Under the pieces are notes generated by a model. That model had not been told where the DNA came from, made no database searches, and worked only from the letters and a program-made list of their open reading frames with translations. Positions 16,658-25,043 of a DNA stretch of 64,000 nt are shown one piece after another (positions within the stretch are counted from its first letter, which is position 1; each line of letters begins with the position of its first letter). Where the stretch lies: the NCBI RefSeq assembly GCF_002042965.1, contig NZ_MZNT01000004.1:372001-436000 (forward strand), in the 5' to 3' direction. The position numbers and the translations under genes were made by a program. The DNA comes from Paenibacillus sp. 32352. Its GTDB lineage: Bacteria > Bacillota > Bacilli > Paenibacillales > NBRC-103111.

Positions 16658-17773
16658 CTATCTGTATAGCTGGGAATATAGCACAAGATACATCGCATGG
16701 GACCATAACAATGGAGTAGCCGGGGTCCCCCAACGTTCCACCCATTGCTTGTAAATATCTGTCGGAGCATGTGGAACCTGCTCCGGCAAGCGTCCCAATG
16801 CATCAGCTTGCCGCACAATCCATTCGAGTGCAGCCTCCGCATGCTCACGTCTGCCAGCCTTATATTCGATCCAGCCATACCAGGCTGTGAGCAGAATCCA
16901 CTCGCCGCCGCCATAATATTCATCCCCTGCATATCTTCGGACTCCGCTTTGATCGCTTTTTAAATCCGTCCTAAGTTTATCCAGGGTAACAGACATCATC
17001 GGATGATCTACCGAAAATACTTGAAATGGCTCACAAAGCCACATCAGACTCGCATCCACACCGGCATAACTGACGTCATATTGACCGTTGTCTGCCGGAC
17101 GAATGCTTTTTACAAAGCTGCCCGTTTGCCGGTCAACACAATGCTCTAACAAAAACTTGCGGATGGACCCGGTAACCTCATCGATGGAAGGGTCATTGAT
17201 ATAGGGTCTCATCGAGGTTAAACCGCCATATATGCAGGCAAGCGTAGAGGCATGAATTTGATCGTTGCGTTCCTCCCAGCAATCAAAATTCGGCTGCATC
17301 CAGAATGCGCTCAAATACCGTATAGTTAGTTCTACGCTGGTCCGGAACGATTCCGGTACCGAGGTCAGTCCCGATTGGTTCCAATGCCACGCAAGCCCCC
17401 ATAACCAGGCTCCGTAACCGTCCAATTGAAAATGCCCCCACTCCGAGTGTTCATCGTCACGGCCATCGAGGTGGTATCTTGTATGTAAAAATTCGTGCTG
17501 AGCAATAGGCTCGCCCCTTTGATGCTTTTGCAGCAAGGCTTCCACACGATCCTTAAGCCGCGTCAGCACTTGATTCACCCAATCATGAAACTTCGCAGAG
17601 CTTTCCCTGTCCCCGGCTATATCCATCGAATAAGCAATAAAACTGCCGTCCCTTAGCCAGCTGAACGTATAATGGGAAAATAAAGGACATGCTACGTAAC
17701 TCCCGCTAGGATGTTGGTTAAACCGGATGATCTGTTTGCTGATTGCAGCCAATTCATGCATAGTAACGGCCAC
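16658..17773 (-). CDS. GH15 glucoamylase-like glycoside hydrolase
   Basis: A 371-residue (alpha/alpha)6-barrel protein of glycoside hydrolase family 15 type. FSWLRDGSFIAYSMD near residue 40 is the typical substrate-binding loop. The general acid is probably within CWEERND (Glu167/168), and the general base may be Glu331 in GRLPEQV. GH15 members cleave alpha-glucosidic bonds in starch, dextrins or trehalose. With no signal peptide, an intracellular substrate such as trehalose or maltodextrin is an inference. It starts at a GTG at 17773, with AGAGGGGGTACG upstream. The product is shorter than many family members because the N-terminal beta domain is absent. Confidence 0.8.
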   Translation of the reverse strand: MAVTMHELAAISKQIIRFNQHPSGSYVACPLFSHYTFSWLRDGSFIAYSMDIAGDRESSAKFHDWVNQVLTRLKDRVEALLQKHQRGEPIAQHEFLHTRYHLDGRDDEHSEWGHFQLDGYGAWLWGLAWHWNQSGLTSVPESFRTSVELTIRYLSAFWMQPNFDCWEERNDQIHASTLACIYGGLTSMRPYINDPSIDEVTGSIRKFLLEHCVDRQTGSFVKSIRPADNGQYDVSYAGVDASLMWLCEPFQVFSVDHPMMSVTLDKLRTDLKSDQSGVRRYAGDEYYGGGEWILLTAWYGWIEYKAGRREHAEAALEWIVRQADALGRLPEQVPHAPTDIYKQWVERWGTPATPLLWSHAMYLVLYSQLYR

Positions 17774-17795
17774 AAGCGTACCCCCTCTCTAAACA

Positions 17796-17820
17796 AAAAG
17801 AGATGCATTAAGCATCTCTA
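17796..17820 (-). terminator. Rho-independent terminator of the ypuI-like gene
   Basis: AGAGATGC and GCATCTCT pair around a five-base loop, followed on the minus strand by TTTTTG. Confidence 0.8.
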
Positions 17821-17844
17821 GTAAGTATTTCCAAGTTGTTCTAT

Positions 17845-18345
17845 TTATACGCGTTCGCCCTGCATGCGCTTTTGCGTAATATAATCCGTTTCATAATAAG
17901 CCAAGTCTTCACGAAGCGTCTCAAAAATTTTGGACAGCTCGATAGTCAGGTCACGAACGGCCCGAACCGGCTTTTTGCGGAAGCGGATCGCATCTTGTCC
18001 CGTGTAAGCGTATCGTCCATCCTCAGAATAGCATTCATTTTTAGGATAGAAGAAATTATTGACGCAGCTGTGGTACACTTCATACAATACTTTCTCAGCA
18101 TACTCCACATTAAACGTAGGACGTCTCAAGCTTACGCCAAGCTTCTCATAAGCCACTTCGCAGAAAACAAGAAGATGGCGAGTGTCGGATAAGTACCCCT
18201 TATAAAATTCCTCCATTGTTGGATCCATTTCAGAATTCAGCTTTTGCAAGGAATGATCGTTCAAGAAAGTTTCCATTTTCGTGATGGCATCGCTTAGCTT
18301 GGATTTAGTCGTTTCACATAAATTTTTCACATTAAACATCGCCAT
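17845..18345 (-). CDS. YpuI-like protein (DUF3907)
   Basis: A 166-residue, mainly helical cytoplasmic protein. The motifs LYEVYHSCVNNFFYPKNE and GRYAYTGQDAIRF resemble the YpuI family of Bacillales, which has no established function. The ATG follows an AGGAGGTCTTGACTT-type leader. It has its own terminator, so it is a single-gene unit lying divergent to the protease gene. The family call is from memory of the conserved motifs. Confidence 0.65.
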   Translation of the reverse strand: MAMFNVKNLCETTKSKLSDAITKMETFLNDHSLQKLNSEMDPTMEEFYKGYLSDTRHLLVFCEVAYEKLGVSLRRPTFNVEYAEKVLYEVYHSCVNNFFYPKNECYSEDGRYAYTGQDAIRFRKKPVRAVRDLTIELSKIFETLREDLAYYETDYITQKRMQGERV

Positions 18346-18542
18346 AAGTCAAGACCTCCTGTATTTGAAACAAAACATGCTGATAAATAATCATAATATC
18401 TTCTCTTCATCCTACCACAAAATGTAGCTAAAAGTAATACGAAAAATAACTATTGGCAAAAAACGAGGAGATGATTTCCGGTTGTAATCTATTCTTCATA
18501 CGGAGACTCTAACGGTATCATCAAGGAAAAGGAGTCAGTCCG

Positions 18543-20456
18543 ATGTGGAAATACGCCTTGTCTTTTGCATTATTGCTTGCCTTTGGTGCGCTCCTGTTTC
18601 CCCGTAACGAAGGTGCACCCCGTATTGCAAATTTGTCTCCCGCTGAGGAGATCAAAGTGAAACAAGCTACCCTGTCGCAGGATATGAAGCTGACGGACGA
18701 TTTATGCCGTTCGCAATGCAGCCTGGAGCTTGGGCGTATCCTTAGCCAAGCCGAGCATCAATCCGCGGATAAGAAGCAAACCGGTCTTACAACCCTGCAG
18801 CAGGAACATCCTCATATGCTTAAGCTGTATTGGGCAACCAAGAACGAGCCTCTCGACCGCAGCTTGCAGGCAGGCCAAATGGATGATGCTCTTCGTTCAC
18901 TCGCCGAGCCGGAATTAAAGAAAGCGAAGGATCATACGGATCGGGGAGAAAGCTACCAATCCTCGCCTTTTCAGCATCAGGGCGAACCTTTTTTTGTTCT
19001 TGGCGTTCCTTCCAAAAGCTCCGATTCGGCCATGATTGGAGTCGTCAAGCAGACCATCTTGAAACAGGTGGAGAACCATCAGCTTAAAAACCTGCGAATT
19101 GTGACCTATCCGGCTGACAATAACTACAAGATTGAATCGGTGGATTCCAGGACATTGCAGGATGTTAAAGTGAACCATCCGGAAGAAAACGAAGGGACAA
19201 GCCATTATCATGTGAATCAGGTCGTCGTCCGATTCAAGCAGGAGCCCTCCAGCGCAGATTTAGCCAAGATCGAAGCGGATATAGGCACGACCCATTACCG
19301 TAAGGTTGGTTACACATATGTCTTCGAATCCCGTAAGTTGGAAGCCAAGCAATTGATGGACTACTTTCAAAAGTGGAATGTCGCTTATGCAGAGCCGCAT
19401 TTTTTATATTTAACCAATAGTGAAGCTGTTGACGCGGTTAAAGAGAACGGCTCCCAGGCTTCTGACAATACCAATTTCAAGCCTAACGACTCCTTATATC
19501 AGCGATATCAATGGAACCTGCCTCTTATCGATACGGAATCCGGCTGGGCTATATCCAAAGGATCTCAGGACGTCAAGGTGGCTATCGTGGATACCGGAGT
19601 GGATTTGAATCACCCGGATTTGAAAGACCAGTTGATCTCCGGATATAACGTAGTCAATAGCGATGCTCCCCCAGCAGACGACGTAGGCCACGGAACCCAT
19701 GTTGCCGGAGTCGTCGGCGCTATCGTCAACAACCATCTGGGAGTAGCCGGAATGAGCTGGTATAACCGCATTATGCCGGTCAAAGTATTGGACCAAAGCG
19801 GTGCGGGCAGCACGTACTCCGTCGCGCAGGGAATCATCTGGGCTACCGATCACGGAGCCAAAGTCATCAATATGAGCCTTGGCAATTACGCTCAAGCCAA
19901 TTTCCTGCATGACGCCATCAAGTATGCTTACGATCATGATGTTGTCCTGATTGCCGCGAGCGGCAATGATAACACAGCGACTCCCGGCTTCCCGGCGGCA
20001 TACCCAGAGGTATTTGCCGTAGCCGCTACAGACGCCAATAAAAATAAAGCATCCTTCTCCAACTACGGGGATTATATCGACGTTGCCGCGCCTGGCGTCA
20101 GCATCGCGAGCACCTATCCGCATAATCAATATGCTGCTTTATCCGGCACCTCCATGGCAAGTCCGCATGTCACTGCGCTGGCTGCCTTGATCCGATCTGT
20201 AAATCCGCAATTGAAAAACACAGAGGTTATGCAGATTATGCGGGATACCGCACAAGATATCGGACCTAAAGGAAAGGACCCTTACTACGGATACGGATTG
20301 ATTGATGTCGTTGCCGCTTTGAACAAAGCTCAAGGCAATAAAAATCCGCAAACCATGCAAAAACCGCAAAATCACACAGAAACCAAAACACCCGAAGCGG
20401 CTCCCGCCCGGTCCGATTGGGCACAGAGACTCCTGGAACGCCTCGGATGGAGATAA
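18543..20456 (+). CDS. Secreted subtilisin-like serine protease (S8)
   Basis: A 637-residue exported protease. A signal peptide spans about residues 1-24. It is followed by a unique region of about 190 residues and an I9-like propeptide (about 225-290, including HVNQVVVRFKQEPSS). The catalytic domain has Asp350 (VAIVDTGVD), His383 (GHGTHVAG), oxyanion-hole Asn475 (AASGND) and Ser537 (SGTSMASPH). The tail is proline- and lysine-rich. The extra N-terminal region makes it longer than secreted subtilisins. The ATG follows AAAGGAGTCAGTCCG. A terminator shared with rnpB lies downstream. Confidence 0.92.
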   Translation: MWKYALSFALLLAFGALLFPRNEGAPRIANLSPAEEIKVKQATLSQDMKLTDDLCRSQCSLELGRILSQAEHQSADKKQTGLTTLQQEHPHMLKLYWATKNEPLDRSLQAGQMDDALRSLAEPELKKAKDHTDRGESYQSSPFQHQGEPFFVLGVPSKSSDSAMIGVVKQTILKQVENHQLKNLRIVTYPADNNYKIESVDSRTLQDVKVNHPEENEGTSHYHVNQVVVRFKQEPSSADLAKIEADIGTTHYRKVGYTYVFESRKLEAKQLMDYFQKWNVAYAEPHFLYLTNSEAVDAVKENGSQASDNTNFKPNDSLYQRYQWNLPLIDTESGWAISKGSQDVKVAIVDTGVDLNHPDLKDQLISGYNVVNSDAPPADDVGHGTHVAGVVGAIVNNHLGVAGMSWYNRIMPVKVLDQSGAGSTYSVAQGIIWATDHGAKVINMSLGNYAQANFLHDAIKYAYDHDVVLIAASGNDNTATPGFPAAYPEVFAVAATDANKNKASFSNYGDYIDVAAPGVSIASTYPHNQYAALSGTSMASPHVTALAALIRSVNPQLKNTEVMQIMRDTAQDIGPKGKDPYYGYGLIDVVAALNKAQGNKNPQTMQKPQNHTETKTPEAAPARSDWAQRLLERLGWR

Positions 20457-20500
20457 TCTTCGCTAATTGTTTATTTCCAATAAATAAGTATCAACAGCAC

Positions 20501-20527
20501 AAAAACCGCCTGCAAGGGCGGTTTTTG
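20501..20527. terminator. Bidirectional terminator between the protease gene and rnpB
   Basis: AAAAACCGCC and GGCGGTTTTT pair around TGCAAG. The A and T runs on both sides let it serve the plus-strand protease and the minus-strand rnpB, whose 3' end is eight bases away. Confidence 0.9.
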
Positions 20528-20534
20528 TCGGTTC

Positions 20535-20945
20535 CAGGAAAGCTTGCCGTAAGCCGGGTTCTGTACTTCCAGTGGTCGTAACGGGTACCACCCTCCCACC
20601 GTTGAAGCGACAATCATCTATCTAGGCCAAACATTGCTGCTTGGCTCAAGCGACCAACCCGAACGCGTCCCGGGCAAGGACTATCTTCGAAAAGATGTGC
20701 GTTCCATTAGGTCTTGCTCCAAATGGGGTTTACCAGGACATATGTCACCATATCTCCTCGTGGTCTCTTACACCACGGTTCCACCCTTGCCTGTGCGAAG
20801 GGCAAGCCCTCCGCCATCGGCGGTCCATTTCTGTGGCACTAGCCTTCAGCTCGCGCTGACTGGACGTTATCCAGCATTCTGCCCTGCGGAGCCCGGACTT
20901 TCCTCTCGTGATTTCTCACCAGCGATTGTCTGTCAAGCTTTCCTG
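20535..20945 (-). ncRNA. rnpB: RNase P RNA (B-type)
   Basis: This is the catalytic RNA of RNase P, which trims tRNA 5' leaders together with the RnpA protein. On the minus strand the ends CAGGAAAGCTTG and CAAGCTTTCCTG form helix P1. Conserved blocks are GAGAGGAAAGTCCGGGCTCC near the 5' end, GGTAAACCCC and GAGCAAGACC in the middle, and ACAGAACCCGGCTTA near the 3' end. The length of about 411 bases fits the Bacillus class. A promoter lies just upstream and a terminator just downstream. Confidence 0.95.
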
Positions 20946-20958
20946 ATGTGCATTTGCT

Positions 20959-20987
20959 AGTATACTGCGATTTCGAATAAAAAACAA
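20959..20987 (-). promoter_or_regulatory. Sigma-A promoter of rnpB
   Basis: On the minus strand TTGTTT (20987-20982), a 17-base spacer, then TATACT (20964-20959). The expected start of transcription near 20952 fits the P1 end of the RNA. Confidence 0.7.
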
Positions 20988-21066
20988 CTGTCGTGTTGTT
21001 TCCATTTGAGCCAAATGACGTTATCACATGCAAAAAGCTGCATATTTGAAGCCCGTTAATGGTTAT

Positions 21067-22182
21067 TTAGACAAAACGGAACGGCTCCGTATGAATTTCC
21101 GATGCGAAGACACCGGTTTCCGATTTTTTATCCTGCAGCTTTTTACGCAGGTAATCGGCAACCCCCTGCTTCATTATCTTCTCTACATTATGACCCGGGT
21201 CTATAATAGCAAGCCCCGCGGCCAAGGCATCATGCGCCGTATGGTAGTCGATATCGCCGGTAATCAATACGTCGGCTCCCGCAAACAGAGCATGGCGCAC
21301 ATAGCGGCTGCCTGAGCCGCCCAGTACCGCGATTTTACGTACGGAACGGGCAGGATCACCTACAACACGTACCGCAGGAACATCATAGGCCTGCTTCACC
21401 TTCTCACACAGCTCCTGCAGCGTTACGGCATCGTCCAGCTTGCCGACACGGCCTAAACCGAAGGTCCGGCCTTTTAAATCCAATTGATACAAGTCATACG
21501 CCACTTCTTCGTAAGGATGTGATTTCAGCATAGCCTGGATCGCTTTGCGCTCGATGCTTTGCGGAATAATGGTTTCAAGTCGGACCTCCCGCACTTCTTC
21601 CAGCTTCCCTTGCTTGCCTATAAAGGGGTCGCTCCCCTCTTCCGGAACGAAGGTACCGGTCCCCTCGATATTGAAGCTGCAGTGGCTGTATTGTCCGATC
21701 CAGCCTGCACCGGCTTGGAACAGGGCCTGCCGCACTTTGTCCACGTGATCCTCCGGGATGAACACGACGAGCTTCTTCAGCTTGTCCGTATGGATATCCT
21801 CAAGCGGAGACAAACCCTGTAACCCTAACGCCTCTGCCATCAAATCGTTGACCCCGCCCTCCGCTACATCCAAATTCGTATGGGCGATATATACGGCAAT
21901 ATCGTTTTTGATCAGCTTCTCATACAGCTTTCCTGCAGGAGAATCCGTCTGGAGATGGGCCAAAGGTCTGAAAATAATCGCATGATGAGCAATAATCAAA
22001 TTGGCCTGCAGACGAATGGCCTCATCGACTACCTCGTCGATCACGTCCAAAGCCACCAGAACATTGGTGATCTCTTTGTTCAGAGTACCCAATTGCAAGC
22101 CTATCTTATCATCGGGTACGGCATAATGTTTGGGTGCAAGCTCCTCCATCAATTGGATGACGTTTTGTCCTTTTGCAAGCAT
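21067..22182 (-). CDS. yqfO: Nif3-like dinuclear metal-centre protein (YqfO)
   Basis: A 371-residue member of the Nif3/DUF34 family. AHHAIIF, HTNLDVAEGG and GDIDYHTAHDA supply the conserved metal-ligand histidines and acids. The central insert (about 130-235) is the PII-like domain found in the Bacillus YqfO form. The exact substrate is not settled; roles in GTP cyclohydrolase-related or metal chemistry have been proposed for the family. The ATG follows GGAGGTTATGGC. It overlaps the end of trmK by 34 bases, the same order as yqfN-yqfO in B. subtilis. Confidence 0.9.
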   Translation of the reverse strand: MLAKGQNVIQLMEELAPKHYAVPDDKIGLQLGTLNKEITNVLVALDVIDEVVDEAIRLQANLIIAHHAIIFRPLAHLQTDSPAGKLYEKLIKNDIAVYIAHTNLDVAEGGVNDLMAEALGLQGLSPLEDIHTDKLKKLVVFIPEDHVDKVRQALFQAGAGWIGQYSHCSFNIEGTGTFVPEEGSDPFIGKQGKLEEVREVRLETIIPQSIERKAIQAMLKSHPYEEVAYDLYQLDLKGRTFGLGRVGKLDDAVTLQELCEKVKQAYDVPAVRVVGDPARSVRKIAVLGGSGSRYVRHALFAGADVLITGDIDYHTAHDALAAGLAIIDPGHNVEKIMKQGVADYLRKKLQDKKSETGVFASEIHTEPFRFV

Positions 22183-22919
22183 GCCATAACCTCCTTGATT
22201 CGTTTCATTTCCAGCTCCAGGTCCTTTTCTTTGGACCGCGACTCCGCTGCTTCAGACAAAGCCAGCTGACGTCGTATCATCTCCAGCTTGCCTAATTCCT
22301 GCTCCCATTTCTGGAACCATACCACAGAAGGCTGCCGTATCAAATAAGGACCCATTTTTATTAGCTGCTCGCGGTCCATAGTAACGCCTCCATGGAGGGT
22401 GCGAGTCTGATACAGCTCCTCATTGCTAACCTCAGCTTGCCCGGACGGCTCGGCTACGAGAATTTCGTATATTTTGCCATCCTCCTCCAAAATAAGCTCA
22501 TCCGTTAGAACCCAGTGATGCTCCAGCAGCCAGCTGCGAACGTTGGCTTCCCCGACATTCGGCTGAAGAACGAGACGCTTTACACCGGCCAGTTTCTCTT
22601 TACCCGCCTCCAGAATACTCGCAATCAAGGCGCCTCCCATGCCGGCTATAGTTATTACCTCGACTTCGCCTGCTGAAATGACCGCCAATCCATCCCCGAG
22701 ACGTACGTCTACTATTTCTTCCAGTCGGGATTCACGAATTTGCTTGGAAGCTGCCTGGAAAGGACCCGGATTTACTTCTCCCGCAATCCCTTTCACAATG
22801 CGCCCTTGAAGCGCCAAAAAGCTGGGAAGCAGAGCGTGGTCGGAGCCAATATCGGCCAGACTGCTCCCGGCAGGTACCTGCTTCGCTATCCATTCCAGTC
22901 GTTTTGATAATTTTAACAT
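22149..22919 (-). CDS. trmK: tRNA (adenine-22-N1)-methyltransferase TrmK
   Basis: This enzyme (YqfN) methylates N1 of A22 in tRNA using SAM. The roughly 256-residue protein has the Rossmann SAM loop ADIGSDHALLP near residue 25, the DGL acidic motif, and IAGMGG, which is diagnostic for the family. A C-terminal coiled coil follows. I start at the ATG at 22919, one base after the stop of the upstream gene, which suggests translational coupling. A TTG at 22928 would add three residues. It overlaps yqfO at its 3' end. Confidence 0.9.
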   Translation of the reverse strand: MLKLSKRLEWIAKQVPAGSSLADIGSDHALLPSFLALQGRIVKGIAGEVNPGPFQAASKQIRESRLEEIVDVRLGDGLAVISAGEVEVITIAGMGGALIASILEAGKEKLAGVKRLVLQPNVGEANVRSWLLEHHWVLTDELILEEDGKIYEILVAEPSGQAEVSNEELYQTRTLHGGVTMDREQLIKMGPYLIRQPSVVWFQKWEQELGKLEMIRRQLALSEAAESRSKEKDLELEMKRIKEVMACLQKDKTSSN

Positions 22920-22920
22920 A

Positions 22921-23757
22921 TTATGCAACCCACTCAGTCCATTTTTTTCTAAATGTAAACAATACGCTTGCTTCTAGAAATATTTTGCATACCAGGGCCA
23001 ATTGTACCGCTTGAGGCCCATACTGTTCGGCATACAGCATACCATATAATTCGGGCATAAACCAAACGATACAGCTCAGCATAAGGAAGACTGTGCTTGT
23101 TTGCTTCGTTTTCTGATGCAGGAGCCATCCAAGCCAGCCAAACAGCAGACTGAGAGGCACCCAGCTTAGCTCCAGAGTTACCCAATTGATGGAATCCAGC
23201 TGATAATGCAGCAGCCAGCCATAGCAGAAAACAAGTGCGACCCAGCCGCTTAGTTGAAAAAGCAGGAAACGGGACAATAGACCCGTAAGCAGCCATATGA
23301 GACTGCACAGAACAACATAGCCTACGACAAGCACCGATTCATAAATATGATACAATCGGAACAAATACACGCCAATAAAGAGCAGGAAGAGCGAGGCCAT
23401 CCCGAACAAGATTTGCGCTCTAAGCGGCTCTTTGTCTTTCTGCAGGCTTCCTGTCGCGTAGCATAGAAAAAGGAAGGTTAAGGAAACCCCAATTTGCATT
23501 GGTAAATTAAAAGCGGTAAAATTAAGAGCAGTTAAAGAAATGACGGCGATGAAGCCGAAGAGAAGAACCCATATTTTCCAATTACTGTTTTTTATCGCGT
23601 TAGGCGTAATCCCCAGGAACGATGTTTTGCCAGAAGCTTGATTTGTTCCCTCCTCCAAATAGAGGTTTAATAAAAAATCACAATAATGTTCAGGCAGCAG
23701 CTTGCTTTTGCGCCATTGCTCGATTTCGCGAATAATTATTTTTCTTTTATCATCCAT
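22921..23757 (-). CDS. Hypothetical polytopic membrane protein
   Basis: A 278-residue protein with a short soluble N-terminus (residues about 1-55, including REIEQWRKSKLLPEHYCDFLL) and roughly eight membrane helices. The N-terminal motif recalls DUF2157-type membrane proteins, but I am not certain. Aromatic-rich helices dominate. The gene lies between rpoD and trmK, where B. subtilis has other genes, so it may be a lineage-specific addition to this operon. The stop is one base from the trmK ATG. Confidence 0.6.
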   Translation of the reverse strand: MDDKRKIIIREIEQWRKSKLLPEHYCDFLLNLYLEEGTNQASGKTSFLGITPNAIKNSNWKIWVLLFGFIAVISLTALNFTAFNLPMQIGVSLTFLFLCYATGSLQKDKEPLRAQILFGMASLFLLFIGVYLFRLYHIYESVLVVGYVVLCSLIWLLTGLLSRFLLFQLSGWVALVFCYGWLLHYQLDSINWVTLELSWVPLSLLFGWLGWLLHQKTKQTSTVFLMLSCIVWFMPELYGMLYAEQYGPQAVQLALVCKIFLEASVLFTFRKKWTEWVA

Positions 23758-23828
23758 ACTAATGCTTTCACCTCTTTAACGACCTATTTGCTAATTACTA
23801 CTTGTTCATTTATCGGTTGAGGTGAAAC

Positions 23829-23866
23829 AAAAAATTAGACCTAACTGCAGCAAGTGCAGAAAGGTC
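23829..23866 (-). terminator. Rho-independent terminator of the dnaG-rpoD operon
   Basis: On the minus strand GACCT pairs with AGGTC and CTGCA with TGCAG around CTTGC, followed by TAATTTTTT. It lies just past the rpoD stop. Confidence 0.75.
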
Positions 23867-23882
23867 GTAGGGTTCAAGCTGT

Positions 23883-24998
23883 TTATTCAAGAAAATCTTT
23901 CAATCGTTTGCTGCGGCTAGGATGTCTCAGCTTACGCAGCGCTTTCGCTTCGATTTGGCGAATCCGCTCACGGGTAACTCCGAACACCTTGCCGACTTCC
24001 TCCAGTGTACGTGTACGCCCGTCATCCAAGCCGAAACGAAGCCGGAGTACGTTTTCTTCACGTTCGGTTAACGTATCGAGCACGTCCTCGAGCTGTTCCT
24101 TCAATAATTCATAAGCAGCCGCATCTGCAGGAGCCAACGCTTCCTGATCCTCGATAAAATCACCCAGGTGAGAATCGTCTTCCTCTCCGATTGGCGTTTC
24201 CAGCGATACCGGCTCCTGAGCAATCTTCATAATTTCACGGACCTTATCGGTGCTGAGATCCATTTCCTTAGCGATTTCCTCAGGCATAGGCTCACGTCCA
24301 AGCTCTTGAAGAAGCTGCCGCGATACACGAATCAGCTTGTTAATCGTCTCAACCATATGCACCGGAAAACGGATCGTTCTTGCCTGGTCCGCAATCGCGC
24401 GGGTAATCGCTTGACGAATCCACCAGGTCGCATACGTACTGAACTTGAAGCCTTTGTCGTGGTCGAACTTCTCAACCGCTTTGATCAAGCCCATGTTACC
24501 TTCCTGGATAAGGTCGAGGAACAGCATCCCTCTTCCCACGTATCTCTTAGCAATGCTGACAACAAGACGCAGGTTGGCTTCGGCCAGACGGCGCTTGGCT
24601 TCCTCGTCTCCCAATTCGATACGCTTGGCAAGATCAATCTCATCCTCTGCCGACAGCAATGGAACTCTGCCGATCTCCTTCAAGTACATACGTACCGGAT
24701 CGTTAATTTTGATACCCGGTGGCAGCGACAGATCATCATCAAAGTGGAAATCGTCATGCTCCTGATCCTGTCCATGCTCATGATCCTCATCCGATTCGTT
24801 GCCTACATCGATCCCCAACTCTGACAGATGTTCAAAAAACTCATCGATTTGCTCCGGATCCTGGTCAAAGGGAGCCAGCTTCTCCATAATATCTTTGTAG
24901 GTTAAAGAGGAACGCTTCTTGCCCTGCTCAATCAGCTGTTCCTTAACTTGCTCTAACGTCAACTCAGTCTCTATCTCCGTATGTTGATCGTTCGCCAT
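23883..24998 (-). CDS. rpoD: Primary sigma factor RpoD (SigA)
   Basis: The housekeeping sigma-70 factor, 371 residues, close to the B. subtilis length. A short acidic His/Asp-rich stretch ([20 protein letters not shown], about residues 76-95) lies in the region 1.1 area. Then come region 1.2 ([15 protein letters not shown]), region 2.2 ([18 protein letters not shown]), region 2.3-2.4 ([17 protein letters not shown]), region 3 and the region 4.2 helix-turn-helix ([19 protein letters not shown]). It follows dnaG as in the classic macromolecular-synthesis operon. rpsU, part of this operon in E. coli, lies elsewhere in the window (40915). Confidence 0.97.
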   Translation of the reverse strand: MANDQHTEIETELTLEQVKEQLIEQGKKRSSLTYKDIMEKLAPFDQDPEQIDEFFEHLSELGIDVGNESDEDHEHGQDQEHDDFHFDDDLSLPPGIKINDPVRMYLKEIGRVPLLSAEDEIDLAKRIELGDEEAKRRLAEANLRLVVSIAKRYVGRGMLFLDLIQEGNMGLIKAVEKFDHDKGFKFSTYATWWIRQAITRAIADQARTIRFPVHMVETINKLIRVSRQLLQELGREPMPEEIAKEMDLSTDKVREIMKIAQEPVSLETPIGEEDDSHLGDFIEDQEALAPADAAAYELLKEQLEDVLDTLTEREENVLRLRFGLDDGRTRTLEEVGKVFGVTRERIRQIEAKALRKLRHPSRSKRLKDFLE

Positions 24999-25043
24999 AA
25001 TCCAACTCCCTCCTCCCTAGAGACATCTTGTAGCTTCTCACGC

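Noticed and set aside
19494-20129. 211-codon open frame antisense to the subtilisin-like protease
   Set aside because: The sense strand has all catalytic motifs; the antisense frame has no ribosome site or family resemblance.
20982-21001. AACAAC/GTTGTT hairpin plus T run as a yqfO terminator
   Set aside because: The stem has only six mostly A-T pairs and overlaps the rnpB -35 element, so I treat it as chance.
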